From NCBI GenBank assembly GCA_013396525.1, contig VWYX01000772.1, positions 1-64,000 of the forward strand: a stretch of 64,000 nt of DNA. Direction: 5' to 3'. Under the pieces are notes generated by a model. The model ran no database searches. It saw nothing but the letters and a program-made list of their open reading frames with translations, and was not told where the DNA came from. Source of the DNA: Chaetorhynchus papuensis (taxonomy: Eukaryota; Chordata; Aves; Passeriformes; Rhipiduridae). The number at the start of each line of letters is the position of its first letter. Positions within the stretch are counted from its first letter, which is position 1. This document shows, one piece after another, positions 14,801 through 25,281 of this stretch. A program made the translations under genes and the position numbers.

Positions 14801-15520
14801 TCTTAATGCAAAGAAATGAAGATGTTCTCTTGCACTTAACTGGAAACAAAACAAAATAAAGCCTACCTTAAGTTGCCTTTAGCATAAGGTTTACTTAACA
14901 ATTCCAAGCATTTAAAGAAAGGAGGTTTTCTTCTATTTGTGGAAAGGATTAATGGAAAATTCCGAATCTTTTTATCAAATGAATGTTAGCATTAAGGTTT
15001 TTAGAAGCAAGCTTCTGATGGTTGATGCGTGAAGTACTGTGCCACTAGCGATGGACACTGAGTGCCTCCTTCTCCGAGTCTGATATGGATTCTTGTGTCC
15101 CAAAAATTGCTGTGGATCTTTTCACAGAATTCTCTCCAACCTGCTCTTAAAGAACACCAGTATTTGGCTGGATATTTTCTTGCTAGTTTGGTCGCTGACT
15201 AGAACAATTCCATTGGCTAGATACACCTGGCCAGTAAAAAGCTGCCGTCCCTTCAAACCCAAAACGTTGATCTCAGCAGGGTTGTGTGCCTGTTCTTCAG
15301 AGTGAATGAGCACAGGTGACACATTGGGGTTAACTTGGAGTGAGAAGGAAACCATGTGGATGGACAGTGCAGTGGGTAGGATGACATGGCTTAAGCCATC
15401 CAGGGAGACTTCAGCTTCGCTGAAGACATCTCAGGGATCATTTCTTCAGGGATCCAAACTAGGATAGGCCTTGCCTTCTGAGCACGTTCCTACAAAGCTA
15501 AAGATGAGGAAAAGGGCAAA
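11850..15520. other. Intergenic, AT-rich, no gene seen
   Basis: AT-rich non-coding sequence. It includes homeodomain-type TAAT/ATTA clusters (for example near 12560-12600), which are common in vertebrate conserved non-coding DNA but not diagnostic. A pyrimidine run lies at 13099-13134. The only unusual open frame is on the - strand at 15122-15355 and is described under findings. No exon, RNA gene or promoter can be supported. Confidence 0.55.
13099..13134. repeat. Poly-T/pyrimidine tract
   Basis: An interrupted run of T with a few C residues, about 36 bp, followed by AG and AT-rich DNA. It resembles a polypyrimidine tract with an acceptor, but no open, recognisable exon follows. I take it as low-complexity DNA. 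Confidence 0.8.
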
Positions 15521-15524
15521 ACAC

Positions 15525-15720
15525 TGTAAACATAAAGACACAGTGATCCCCTACTGGATCAGACCAAAGGTTCATCCAGCCTGCTAATGATGTGTTCAGC
15601 AGGTCCATCCTGGATGGTTTAACAAGGAGCAGAAAATGGTGCAGTGCCACCAGGCTTGATGGCTCAGTGCAGACCCACATGGCAGCAGAAAAAGTGAGGC
15701 TCTCCATCTATTCCTTTCCC
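15525..15720 (-). mobile_element. Ancient CR1-like LINE remnant (3' end)
   Basis: The + strand contains CTACTGGATCAGACCAAAGG followed by TTCATCCAGCC. This matches the reverse complement of the conserved 3' terminus of old CR1 family elements (the segment whose sense form reads 'gatggacctttggtctgacccagta'). The element therefore lies on the - strand with its 3' end at the left. Divergence rises to the right and the far boundary is approximate. It has no coding capacity. Confidence 0.7.
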
Positions 15721-18700
15721 CCCACTCTCCCTGTCTTTATGCTGCTCCTGGCTGTGTGCTTCTGCCTCTTACCCTGCCTGTGTGAAGGTGTTTGTCAGGT
15801 CTTCTATGAGCCAATGTAGCCAGTTCAGTGACAAAGGAGTTTTCTAAACTGAGTCTCGCAGACACCAGATGTTTCCGAGGATGGAGCAGATTACACCAAC
15901 AGGAGCAAAGGGAAGAGAGAACTAGAAAGCAGGCAGAGGGGGTGAGCCTTCCCACCCTGAATAGCATCAAGCTGTTACGTTTCTCCAGCTGCACATGGTG
16001 ACACAATGCCCTGCTTCCAGCCCCACAGACTTGTGAGCTAGAAGATGTGCAGTGATCACATGGCTTTTACTGAGCCCTCAAGCACCACATGCACCTACAT
16101 TGTCACACTCAGGCTCATTTTCTCAGTCCTTAGTCCAAGGGTGGGAATACAACAGTGCTGCCAACCATCGGCCAGACTGACTCCCACCACTCCCACTGTG
16201 GGGTCACAGCTCCCACACGTGTTTGTTCACAGCAGCTGCTGAATGACCTGCCCCAAACTTTCAACAGAAAATTTGAAATCAAGGAGATCCAAGGAACTTA
16301 TAACTACTTGTGCATCTATAGTAGAAGAAATGGACTATAAATTACACTTGAGATTGAATATATGCCTGACACCAACTGAAATTGCTGTTTCTTTTCAATA
16401 ATAAATTGTCTTAGAAGTACAAACCTATCAGAAGTAGAGATTCTTGCTATTATGAACCTTGACCCCCTAGTTTAAAAGAAAACAAACAAAAACAAACTAC
16501 GAGCTGACAGTTGCTTTTCAATCCTGGACAACTGTAATCCTTACATTAATTTTGGGGAGAATACATAGTCATTTTCTTTATTGATAGTTTTACAGAGCAT
16601 CAGTCTACCTAGAGATGACAGGATACAGAAGAACTACAGATTATAGTTTGAAACAGATCTTTAAAAAATATGTCTTAATGTTATACTCTGTATTTCTTCT
16701 TCCACCAGAGCTTTCTAAATATCAGTTTTAAAAATGCTAGATCTATTCTCCATTGTCTTGTCATTGGTTTTGAGGTTTTTTGTGTTGTCAAAAAGATTCT
16801 GTAAATAGCACAGCATGAACTCTGAGGATAAATATACAGAAATACAAACCCCATAGATTTCTTCTCCACTGGTTCATATGAGAAATTGTCAAATACAGAT
16901 CCGCAAGCCACCTAAAGAGTGGCCAGGTGAGAATTCCCCTCCCCTGTTGGAAGGATGGGTTTAACACCCCCTTTCAACAGTGACCACGCTCTGCAAAGCG
17001 GTGGAGAGCAGGGTTATTTGTGTGCCCTTGTTCAAGTGAACGTAAACAACTGGATGCTCTAGCAAACTGACAATTGACTACCAACAAAGGGCCAGATGCT
17101 CTTATCCACTTGCATGGGTGAAGAGGGACAAAATGAGTAAATATTTATATTATCATAGTGGCATGTAACTGGAGCTCAGTTGTCGAGAAAACAGTGATTT
17201 ACAAGCGTGTTCCTCCTCTCTTGGGAATCCACATAAACCAAGCAAAGGTTCAGCATGGAGAAAAAACCTCTGACAGAAGGACTTAGCCAGATGAGAGAGC
17301 TACAAGTTTTCAGGACATACTTTTCTCTGGGCTCACATGATGACTGGCAAAGAGAAATGTTTTCCTGGGCAAGAGTCATCAGAATTAATAGAAAAGGTCT
17401 ACCAGGTATATGAAAAAAGTGTGTGTGCATTGTGGCACACAACTGCAGTCCCAGCACCTCAGAAGTACTCTCACCCAGAGCTTTGGACTAAAGCTCAGCA
17501 TTAAGGATGTCTCTCTGCAAGGTTACTCCATCCTTAGCTGCTGCATCACTGGCTGCTCTTGCCATAACTGCACTACAGCCAGCCTTTCTCCACAGGACAC
17601 CTGACAGCCTACAGTGTGTAATTATCCCCCATCTACTGCCTTTTTCAAGCTTGTCCACACTTATCCCACAATTACTTAGAGTCATGGCCATCAGTTCTCC
17701 TACACTGACCACTTCAGCAAGGCTTGCATCTTCCCTACTGAAAGATCACAGGAAGTTAATTTTGCATGAGAACTTACAATAAAATATTTTGGGGTTTAGA
17801 CGTATTTTTGACCCTAATGGACACTTGCCTTTGAAAGTCCTTGGAACATGACTGCAGTCTATTTTATGTCTATGCTGTGCTTGGTCTCAGCCCTAGGGCC
17901 TTGCTATGTCCATACCTCCTCTAGGTGAACTTTAAGAGTGCCCCCAGCTGATGGAGGGCAATAAAATTACATTCTGCAGGAAGTGATATAAGAACAAAAA
18001 TGCTTTTTTGGATGACAAGACACCATCTTTTATGTGAATCTTTGCAGTGAAAGAGGGCAAACAAAATGTGCCATCTAATGGTTTTCCTGTTCTTCGAGGA
18101 TTAGACACCTCCTCAAGACACAGAGAAGGACCACATCATGTCAGTGTAGTCTGGGGATAATCACACTCATAGCTGGGACAGTTAATGTCCTAGGAGCATC
18201 TCTGAAAAGCAGTCACTTGTGGTGACACACACTCTTAGGCATTGGACACAATGTTGTGAGCTAACAGTGGTGATCTAGGGGGTAAAAAAGGAGTGGTGAC
18301 AGGAATGGCAGAGGAAGGAAATCGCTTAAAATGCAGTGATGCGTATAAGAATGAGAATATTAATTAAGAATTAAGAATATTATATTATTGTTATACTAAG
18401 GATATCCTCATATATACTTAAAATGCTTAGCAAGAGTTTCATTTGACTAGTTCTGTCCTACAGCTGCAGAGGTTTCACTGTGCTGCGATGGGAAATGATT
18501 CTCCATCATGCCCAGCTCACTGTTGAGCACTTAAAGCACAGACCCAGGTGTGAACTCACTCCAAGAGGTAAAAACAAAGCCGCATTACGTAATAAGATTT
18601 AATGATTATTTGAATCTCTTTTTCCATCCCTGTGGATCATTGATTTAACCTTTCTTGTTTTGTTCTCAGGATATTGCTTAAACAAGTAACCATATTCTGA

Positions 18701-20880
18701 GATTAATCAGGGCCATTTTTTTGTGTAACCCTTTAAGAGCTTTTTGGCTTTAACTTTCTTCAATAAAGGAACACTAACAGAAGCAATGGCTTGGCTAGGA
18801 AGTGCAAAATTTTGGCAAAATGTTCAGATAGGATGGCCACAGGGAACAAATGCATAAACTGTTTTGTGCACAGCCTGGGGTTCAACTGCTATTTTCTCTC
18901 TAAAGGAAAACAAAAGCAGGCCTTTTAAAGCCACCACTAAGGAGATTTCTATTTAGAGCATATGCAATAACTCATATTGAGACAAGATTTTAATCTCAGC
19001 AAAGCTTTGGATAATCTGCTGGCACCTGTGTTTGATGCTCTTCCACCCCATTGCACTGCTTAGACTGAGGCCAAAGGCCGGATCCTGCAAGTGTGTTTGT
19101 GGCAACAGTCCTGCTTGTGTGAGGGAGAGTTTTAGCAGAAAAGGGGCAAAGACTGGTCAGGATCTGCCCTTGAAAGTGTCACCTGTTAGGAAATGACACC
19201 AGTGTCATCATCTTTTATTCTCCTTTGGAGCCTCATATTCTTTTTAACAAGCACTGCACCAGGTGACATTATTTGTTGCAGTAGGTATACCACTGCCTTG
19301 TGCTGCCTGGCTTGAGGACACGGTGTGAGGTACAGACCACTCAGTCTGGGGGAACCAGGAGAAAGGTAATATCTAGGATGATTTTAGAAAGAATTGGGAA
19401 AGATTTTTCACACGTAGATCTCAGCGGCTGGAGGCCGTGCATCAGCCTGTGTGCAATCTAGAGAGATTTTTATACAGGTTTCATCATACAAGCAAGTGGA
19501 GATGCGTTTGGTACTGTGTAGATACCATTAGAGATACTGTGGGGTCTTGTTGCTGCTGAGGCCTCTGTATCCAGCTGAGATATGAACTCCAGTTAACAAG
19601 TGTCATGTTCGTAGGAGTTCAGCCTCTGCAGCTCAAGGAAAGAGAAAGAAATGTACCAAATAAAAATGGGCTTGGGTTTGATAATTTGGACACGCAGTGA
19701 ATGGTGCTGTTAAAGGAGATAACATGGCTGGGCGTAGGAAAGAAAAGAAAAAAATCTACATTGCTGTTTCTTACATAGATACATGTATCTTTCATCCCCT
19801 TAGAAATGAGCATTATTCATTTGAAAGGGTTAAAAATAACATCATATTTCTCTCCTTCTTTGATTCTGTGATTCATGCGTCCCATTTTAAAGTCTACACC
19901 CTGTGAAGAGGAGTGCATTACCAAGGAAAGAGGCTTGCCAGGGACAGAAGGTAATTTCCCGTAGCAGGTGCGTACAGCAGGTGGTACACAGTGTACCTGC
20001 AACGAAAAGGTAGATTTAGGCTAAGATTTTATTTAATATGGAAAACTTATTGCATCCTGAGCCACTACTGGGGATGTGCCAAAAATCGTGTCTGCAGCAT
20101 GATTTATTACGTGAAAATACCACCGAACTAATCAGTGGAGTTACTAATTAATACAAATCTGCATTTTTGCATAAGCAATTAGTGCAAAGAGAGTGCAATG
20201 AAAGAGGAAGTTTGACTCATTTAATCTCAGTGTCTATTCAAGCGGAAAGACCCACTAGGGCAAGGCACTAGGATCTACATTTGGATTTTTTTTTTCCTTT
20301 TGATTAGTTAAAGGAACTAAAAGGTCAAATTATCAATATTTAATTCAAATGGAAATGCATTTGTTCAAGAGGAAAGAAAACACTTTATTTAAACAAGGTG
20401 GGACTCTGGGGGTAAATGCCTGGATCAAAAATAATTAGATTTTGCAGTTACAACAGCATCTAAATCCCTTCTGATAAGAATCCTTTTTCCTAATAACAGA
20501 GGTGGTTTGACACCGATAGCAAAGACTGCTGACGCTATTTAAACTGTAGCTCAGGCGGTAGCCGGCCTACCAATACAATTTAAACGTTTGCTTTAATGGT
20601 ATGTACTTCTCTGATTTGTTTTTTTTAATCAATTTGAATTATATTTTAAATCTATTGTGATTTCATAATTGTGTGCACTTGACTAAAAGAGTAATTTAAA
20701 AAGCTGATAATTAAACCTCGGTGGTGATGTATTTTCCATTAACTAAATAGAAGTTTACATTTATAGAATTAAAATAACAACAGCATTTATCTAGTGGGGA
20801 AAGGCTCAAAAAAATTAATAACTGAGTTTTAAGGGGGAAAAGAGCAGAAAAGGCACCTTAATCAGCCGTACCAGTTTTCG
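15721..20880. other. Intergenic DNA approaching NEUROD1
   Basis: No exon or RNA gene seen. The last kilobase (about 20100-20860) is strikingly AT-rich and dense in ATTA/TAAT cores (for example near 20140, 20300, 20690-20720 and 20760), and ends abruptly at a GC-rich domain. This looks like candidate regulatory DNA, but that is inference. Confidence 0.5.
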
Positions 20881-20899
20881 AGCCCAGATGAACATGGTA

Positions 20900-21760
20900 T
20901 CCTAGAGAGACACTACGAAGTGAGATGCGGTCTCGCCCCGCACCGAACCGGTACCGGAGCGGCACTCCAAAGCGTTGTTCTCCCGCGGTGCTTCCCGAGC
21001 CACGGCAGCCGGAGCAGGCTGGTCACAGCTCGGAGTGATCCGGGCGATGGGGCTGCCCTCTCCGCCCGTCCCCTCCTGTCGCCGCAGCGTTTGGAAATGG
21101 GCGAGCGGGGGAAACCCGCGGGCAGACACAAGCCGGCCCTTCCCGAGCCCGATCCCCGCGCCGGCGGTGGCTGCGGGCACGCGGTGCGATGCGCTGGGGT
21201 GGGACGGAGGGACAGGGACAGCGGGAAGAGACGTTTTCTCTTCTCTTTTTTTATTCAGGTTAACCTTCGGGGTTTGTGTGGGTGCATCCCTGGAGGGGGA
21301 GGGAACGGGAAACCTGACAGCGAAAGGACAGAGCCCGAACAGCCCGGGCTACCCGGGCAGTAAATCACTCGCTCAATTATAAGCGCGGCTTCCTCTCTCC
21401 GATAGCTCCAAGCTATTTGGGGAGGTATCTTTTCCCCGCACTCTCGCAGGTGCAATATGAATCAATTATCTTAATTAAGATAATGCCGCAAACCCAAGAG
21501 ATTTCATCGGGAGCGGATTTCGCGCTCCGGACAACTGTAAGGCGTTTCCACAGCGCTGCTTCCCCCGCAACAAACCCCCCTCCCTCTTGGCTGGGACAGG
21601 GCTCGGCCCCAGCGGCGACCCGCGGAGGGGCCGCGCTCGCCGCCGCCTCAGCGGGCCCCAGGCGGCCCCGGGACCGCCTCCTGCCAGGGCCGGGAGGCAG
21701 CAGCTGAGGCGGGAGCGGGGGGCGGCCGGGCCGGCCGGAGCTTTGTTGGGACGCGTGCGG
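20900..21760. promoter_or_regulatory. CpG-rich island upstream of NEUROD1
   Basis: Dense CpG dinucleotides and high GC begin sharply near 20900 and continue to about 21770, about 2.3-3.1 kb upstream of the NEUROD1 TATA box, with a short AT-rich interruption at 21440-21490. Open frames occur in several frames on both strands, as expected of GC-rich DNA, with no recognisable protein. It may be the distal part of the methylation-free domain typical of developmental bHLH genes, or a promoter for an unannotated non-coding transcript. No TATA box or splice pattern decides between these. Confidence 0.6.
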
Positions 21761-21775
21761 TTCGCGTGCCGCGCT

Positions 21776-21950
21776 GCGGGAGGAGGGGGAGGGGGGGCCG
21801 GGAAGGGAGGGAGGGAGGGGAGAAAGGAAAAAAGAAAAAGAAAATGAAAAGAAAAAAAAATAAAGAAAAAGAAAGGGAAAATGAACGACAAAGGGAAAAT
21901 TTAAAAAATAATTAGAAAAAAAAAAAGGGAAAAGAAAAATCAAAGGATTC
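21776..21950 (+). repeat. Purine tract with G-quadruplex motif
   Basis: About 175 bp almost purely of A and G on the + strand, G-rich at the left and A-rich (GAAAA-type) at the right. Positions 21800-21820 hold five G runs of three or more separated by one or two A, a canonical intramolecular G-quadruplex motif. The mirror-like purine character could also form triplex DNA. Confidence 0.85.
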
Positions 21951-21999
21951 GGGAGGAAAAATAAACAGAAGCCGAATTAGAAGCCAGATGGAGAAGGAG

Positions 22000-23700
22000 G
22001 AGTCTGTAGGTCAGGGAGGAAAAAAAAGACACGCTTGGAGCCATAAAATCAAGCGGCTGGGGGAAGAGGAGAAACAGGGAAGGTGGGAAACTGGAGCCGT
22101 TGGGCCAGGGGACGGTCCGAGTAGGGAAGGCAAAGCCGACTGCCTGGGAGATCAGGAGGAAAGGCAGTGCCGAAGCAGCGGGAAGAGCGGGAAGGATGAA
22201 GGCAGAGTAGAGACCCCCGGCGCCCCCGGGGCGCAGCGCTCGTCCCCGGCCCCGACGGGCGGCACGGAGCAGTGCCTGGTACCTGTCGGCCCGGCTCCAC
22301 GGCCACGCCTGTACCCTTGCCAAGCGCCGACTGGGACGGAACGAGCCGGGCTCGGAGGGTTTAAGCCCCTCTGCCTCTTTATTTGTTTATTTATCTGCCA
22401 ATCGACAACGTGTTGATTTTATTTTGCTCTCAAGGAAGATGACTGTGTGTTGATCACACTCAGAAGCATACGAGCACCCCAAAGTTCTCACCGCTCCCCG
22501 AGATCCAGTTTTCTGCCAGTGCCCTCCTCCCAGTATTTTTGCCTGGTATTTCTCAGCGCCCCTCACTCCCGGGTGTATTCCCAGAGAGTCCCATTCTAAG
22601 GGACATTTTCCAGCAGCCGAGACAGGGCTGGACCGGACCCATCTCTCCCCTGCGCGCTCCAAACCTGTTCGAACCTCACTGCTTCCAAAACGCGTCCGCG
22701 CCAGCAGCGCGGCAGCCCCAGCAGCTCCCGTAAATGGGGTCGCGCTCTCGAGGGGGCTGCCGGTCCGGCGGGAGGTCCGGCCCAGGGTACGGGCACGCTA
22801 CCGGATCCCGGCCCGGGGGCGCCTCTATGGCCAGAGAAGGCTCGCCACGGGCAGGGGCTATCCTTCGGTGGGTCGGCGCCGGCGCTTCCCTCCCCTCCGT
22901 GCCCCAGGGGAGGGCCGCAGCCGCCGGTGACCCGAGGCTGCCCCGCTCCAGCCCCACTCGCCCGACCTGGTGGCACACACCGCACTGCTGGCCCTCGCTT
23001 CCTACAGAGAACCGGCCAGCTTTGAAACGACAAAATGCAGTCGGTTGCTGTCTGTATTTGATTACCGAGAAGGCGAACATCCCCGGAGCCCCCTCCTGCT
23101 GCCCTGCCGGCCCCGGGCTATGTAGGTCACCGACAGGAGAGAAACATTTTAAAAATAACCCGACCTGAAAAAGTATCTTCCAAATCCATCTCCTCAGGGC
23201 GGAATGATTTGTTTCGCATTTAGAGCCTCAAGACGTGAAAATAATTTTATTTTTATTGAATAAATATCTGGATAACGTGTGCCGGTAGCACAGCTATCAT
23301 GCGAGGGGGGCATCTCCCTCCTTAAAGCGCATCCCCAAGATTTGGCGGCGTTTGCACACTCCGCCGAGGTGTTTAAAGACTCTAAAGCCACCACGCGATG
23401 TCTTTTTTCCAAACTTCCCGTTAACCGGCAGCATTCCCACCGAAAACCTGGGAAAAGCGAACCGGCGTTTATTCCAGGCTTTAGGACAGACCGGGGTGGG
23501 GGGTGTCACAACAGCCCCGGGAAGTCTGTTTTCCCCGGCTCTGGAGAAAACCGGGGAGAGGAGAGGGGATCTGTGGCGGCGAGGGAGCGACGAGGACTGG
23601 GACAGGGAGCCTCCGGGGGTCAGAGGCGCCCGTTAGGAGATGCTAAGGGGGGGTCGGCGGGGACCCTCTGTGGGCGCACCCCAGAACAATGGGAACAATG
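22000..23700. other. GC-rich NEUROD1 5' flank
   Basis: Continuation of the GC/CpG-rich domain, with a more AT-rich break near 22375-22460 and 23130-23280. No exon is recognisable. Many overlapping open frames on both strands are compositional. It probably belongs to the extended NEUROD1 promoter domain. Confidence 0.5.
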
Positions 23701-23707
23701 CGGCTCC

Positions 23708-23767
23708 GCGGTGCGGTGTCGGTGTCGGTGCGGTGTCGGTGGCACTGTCGGTGCCGGTGCGGTGCGG
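23708..23767. repeat. GGTGTC/GGTGCG short tandem repeat
   Basis: An irregular array of GGTGTC and GGTGCG hexamers, about 60 bp, lying immediately upstream of the proximal NEUROD1 promoter. It is CpG-bearing and prone to length variation. Confidence 0.75.
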
Positions 23768-23786
23768 AGCGGGCCCCGCGCGGTGA

Positions 23787-23792
23787 CAGATG
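23787..23792 (+). promoter_or_regulatory. E-box CAGATG in the NEUROD1 promoter
   Basis: CAGATG about 240 bp upstream of the TATA box. CANNTG is the target of class A/B bHLH heterodimers. Neurogenin and NeuroD factors prefer CAGATG and CATATG, and NEUROD1 is known to be activated by neurogenins and by itself. Occupancy is inferred. Confidence 0.5.
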
Positions 23793-23866
23793 GCGCGGCC
23801 CGGCGGGTCAGCGCGGGCGTGGCCGCTCGGCGGGCGGGCGCGCGGCCGCATACAAATAAGGGGCGT

Positions 23867-23872
23867 CACGTG
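23867..23872 (+). promoter_or_regulatory. E-box CACGTG in the NEUROD1 promoter
   Basis: A palindromic CACGTG followed by a G run, about 160 bp upstream of the TATA box. This form is favoured by USF and Myc-type bHLH-zip factors. Binding is inferred from the motif alone. Confidence 0.45.
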
Positions 23873-23893
23873 GGGGGGGGGCGCCGCCGCGCC

Positions 23894-23912
23894 TGACGTG
23901 GGCGGCCATATG
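23894..23912 (+). promoter_or_regulatory. CRE-half site and CATATG E-box
   Basis: TGACGT (23894-23899) followed 7 bp later by CATATG (23907-23912), about 120 bp upstream of the TATA box, and then GC boxes (GGGCGGGGCGGG, 23925-23936). CATATG is a preferred neurogenin/NeuroD site. The mammalian promoter is reported to depend on proximal E-boxes, so this is the best candidate for the key proximal element. I could not align it. Confidence 0.55.
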
Positions 23913-24027
23913 GCGCGTGCCACCGGGCGGGGCGGGCCGCGGGGCGGGGCGCAGGCGCGCGGGGCGCGGCGGCCGCGCGGTACCCGGGTCCCGGTGCCGG
24001 CCCCCCGCCGCGCATCCTCCGTCCCGC

Positions 24028-24034
24028 TATATAA
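24028..24034 (+). promoter_or_regulatory. NEUROD1: TATA box of NEUROD1
   Basis: TATATAA within a strongly GC-rich context, the only such element near the gene. It places the transcription start about 30 bp downstream, near 24058, just ahead of an A run and a CA repeat. The exon 1 donor follows at 24182. Confidence 0.85.
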
Positions 24035-24081
24035 CGGGGGGAGCCCGGCGCTGGGCAACCTCGGGGAAAAAAAAAGCACCG

Positions 24082-24110
24082 CACACACACATACACACAC
24101 ACACACGCGC
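24082..24110 (+). repeat. CA microsatellite in NEUROD1 5' UTR
   Basis: About 29 bp of CA repeats with one TA interruption, ending in CGCG, inside the predicted 5' UTR. It alternates purine and pyrimidine throughout, so it has Z-DNA potential and is likely length-polymorphic. Confidence 0.85.
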
Positions 24111-24142
24111 GGCGCCCTCGCACGGGGAGCTGTGCCGGGGTT

Positions 24143-24172
24143 ATGAGACCGTCACCGCGCAGGAGAGGCTGA
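24143..24172 (+). CDS. Upstream ORF, 9 codons
   Basis: ATG at 24143 in exon 1 opens a 9-codon frame (MRPSPRRRG) ending with TGA at 24170-24172, before the exon 1 donor. It therefore terminates well upstream of the NEUROD1 start and does not overlap it. The context at -3 is G (GTT before ATG) and +4 is A, so it is only moderate. Such short upstream frames can reduce translation of the main frame. Whether it is used is unknown. Confidence 0.45.
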   Translation: MRPSPRRRG

Positions 24173-24181
24173 GCAACGGAG

Positions 24182-25272
24182 GTAACGGGAATCCGTGTTT
24201 CCCCCCCGCGGGAAAAGGGTTCGCGGCGGCTGCCGGGGTGGGAGAGGACCCTGGGAGGTCGGGGCGGACGGGATCTGCCTCTGCCGGAAAGGCTTCGGGT
24301 TTTATTGTCGCTTGCGGTCGCTTCTGCTGGTGTGTGTGGGCACACCTGTATCCATCCATACACGCACGCACACATACGTATATTTACATATATATATGTC
24401 AATGTGTATGTGCGGCCGTACGCACATACAAATACGTGTATGTGCGCCCATTTACACAGACGCATGTTACATATGTTAACGTGCTTCCACCGATGCACCT
24501 CCGAACTTTCCGCTCCCTTTCCTCTGCGGAGCACGATAGCCAACGTCCCAGCGCCTCGGCGGGCGGGCGGCATTGTTTCTTCCTGGTGTGCCCGACGCTA
24601 CCGGGGGGCGATCACAGCCCCACGCGAAAGATCCCCGCGGCAAGCGGGGGAACCGATGCCCGTTTGTAACAGAGGGGACGACGGAGACGGGAAGCTGGGG
24701 CCAATCCCGCACCTGTTATCACGGGCAGGGGCCGCGCAGCACCGCCGCGGGCACCCAGCGACGGTCCGGTGGACGAAGGCGGGACCGGGGGAGCAGGTGC
24801 TCGGCGCCCGCTGGGGCGGGCAGGGGAAGCCGCGGAGAACGGCGGGGACAGGCGTCACAGGCGCCATCCGTCCTGCAGGTGCCCTGTGTGTCCGCCTTCC
24901 CCTTCCCCTATTCGGTAAAAATGTTTGAGGATTTTTTTCGAAATAAAGCGAAACAAAACGACCCACGCTTGGTCCACTTGCGTCGTGCCGCCTGGGCTGC
25001 CTCCCGCACACATAATCTGCTTATATTCCCCGGTAATATCGGCGAGTTACATAATGGCATTTGAACATATGTCAACTTAATTACAAAGCAGAAACGCGGA
25101 GACAATTAAAAGTTTGCCCTGGCACGGTGGGGAATCCAGGGCTTCCCTCGGGAGGGGGCGGCGGCACAGGGGAGCGAAGCGCGGGCAACTTCTCCCCGCG
25201 GGGGGACGCGCGGGGCCGCGGCCGCTGATTCGGGTGCTGACACGTCTCTTTTCTGTCTCCTCCGCGATGCAG
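24182..25272 (+). other. NEUROD1: NEUROD1 intron 1
   Basis: About 1.09 kb between donor GTAACG (24182) and acceptor TTTTCTGTCTCC...GATGCAG (AG at 25271-25272). Mostly GC-rich. It contains an AC-rich alternating tract (24340-24480) and an AT-rich patch (25020-25110) with a CATATG E-box at 25066-25071. An in-frame ATG at 25267 lies inside the intron, so it is not the start. Confidence 0.75.
24340..24480. repeat. Alternating purine-pyrimidine (AC/GT/TA) tract
   Basis: Irregular mix of CACA, CGCA, TATA, GTGT and ATGT steps over about 140 bp, nearly all alternating purine-pyrimidine, including TACATATATATATGT. It is a degenerate dinucleotide repeat with Z-DNA and cruciform potential. Confidence 0.75.
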
Positions 25273-25281
25273 AGGCTCACC

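Larger units (their letters stand above)
24058..24181 (+). other. NEUROD1: NEUROD1 exon 1 (5' UTR)
   Basis: Non-coding first exon. The left end is inferred from the TATA box and could shift by a few bases. The right end is the splice donor GAG|GTAACG, with GT at 24182-24183. NEUROD1 in other vertebrates has one 5' UTR exon and one coding exon, and this arrangement is matched by the acceptor at 25271-25272. The exon carries a CA repeat (24082-24110) and a 9-codon upstream open frame (24143-24172). Confidence 0.75.

Noticed and set aside
25267..25281. Alternative NEUROD1 start at the ATG 15 bp upstream
   Set aside because: It sits in GATGCAG, the splice acceptor, so it is removed with the intron. 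The ATG at 25282 starts the conserved MTKSYSES sequence.
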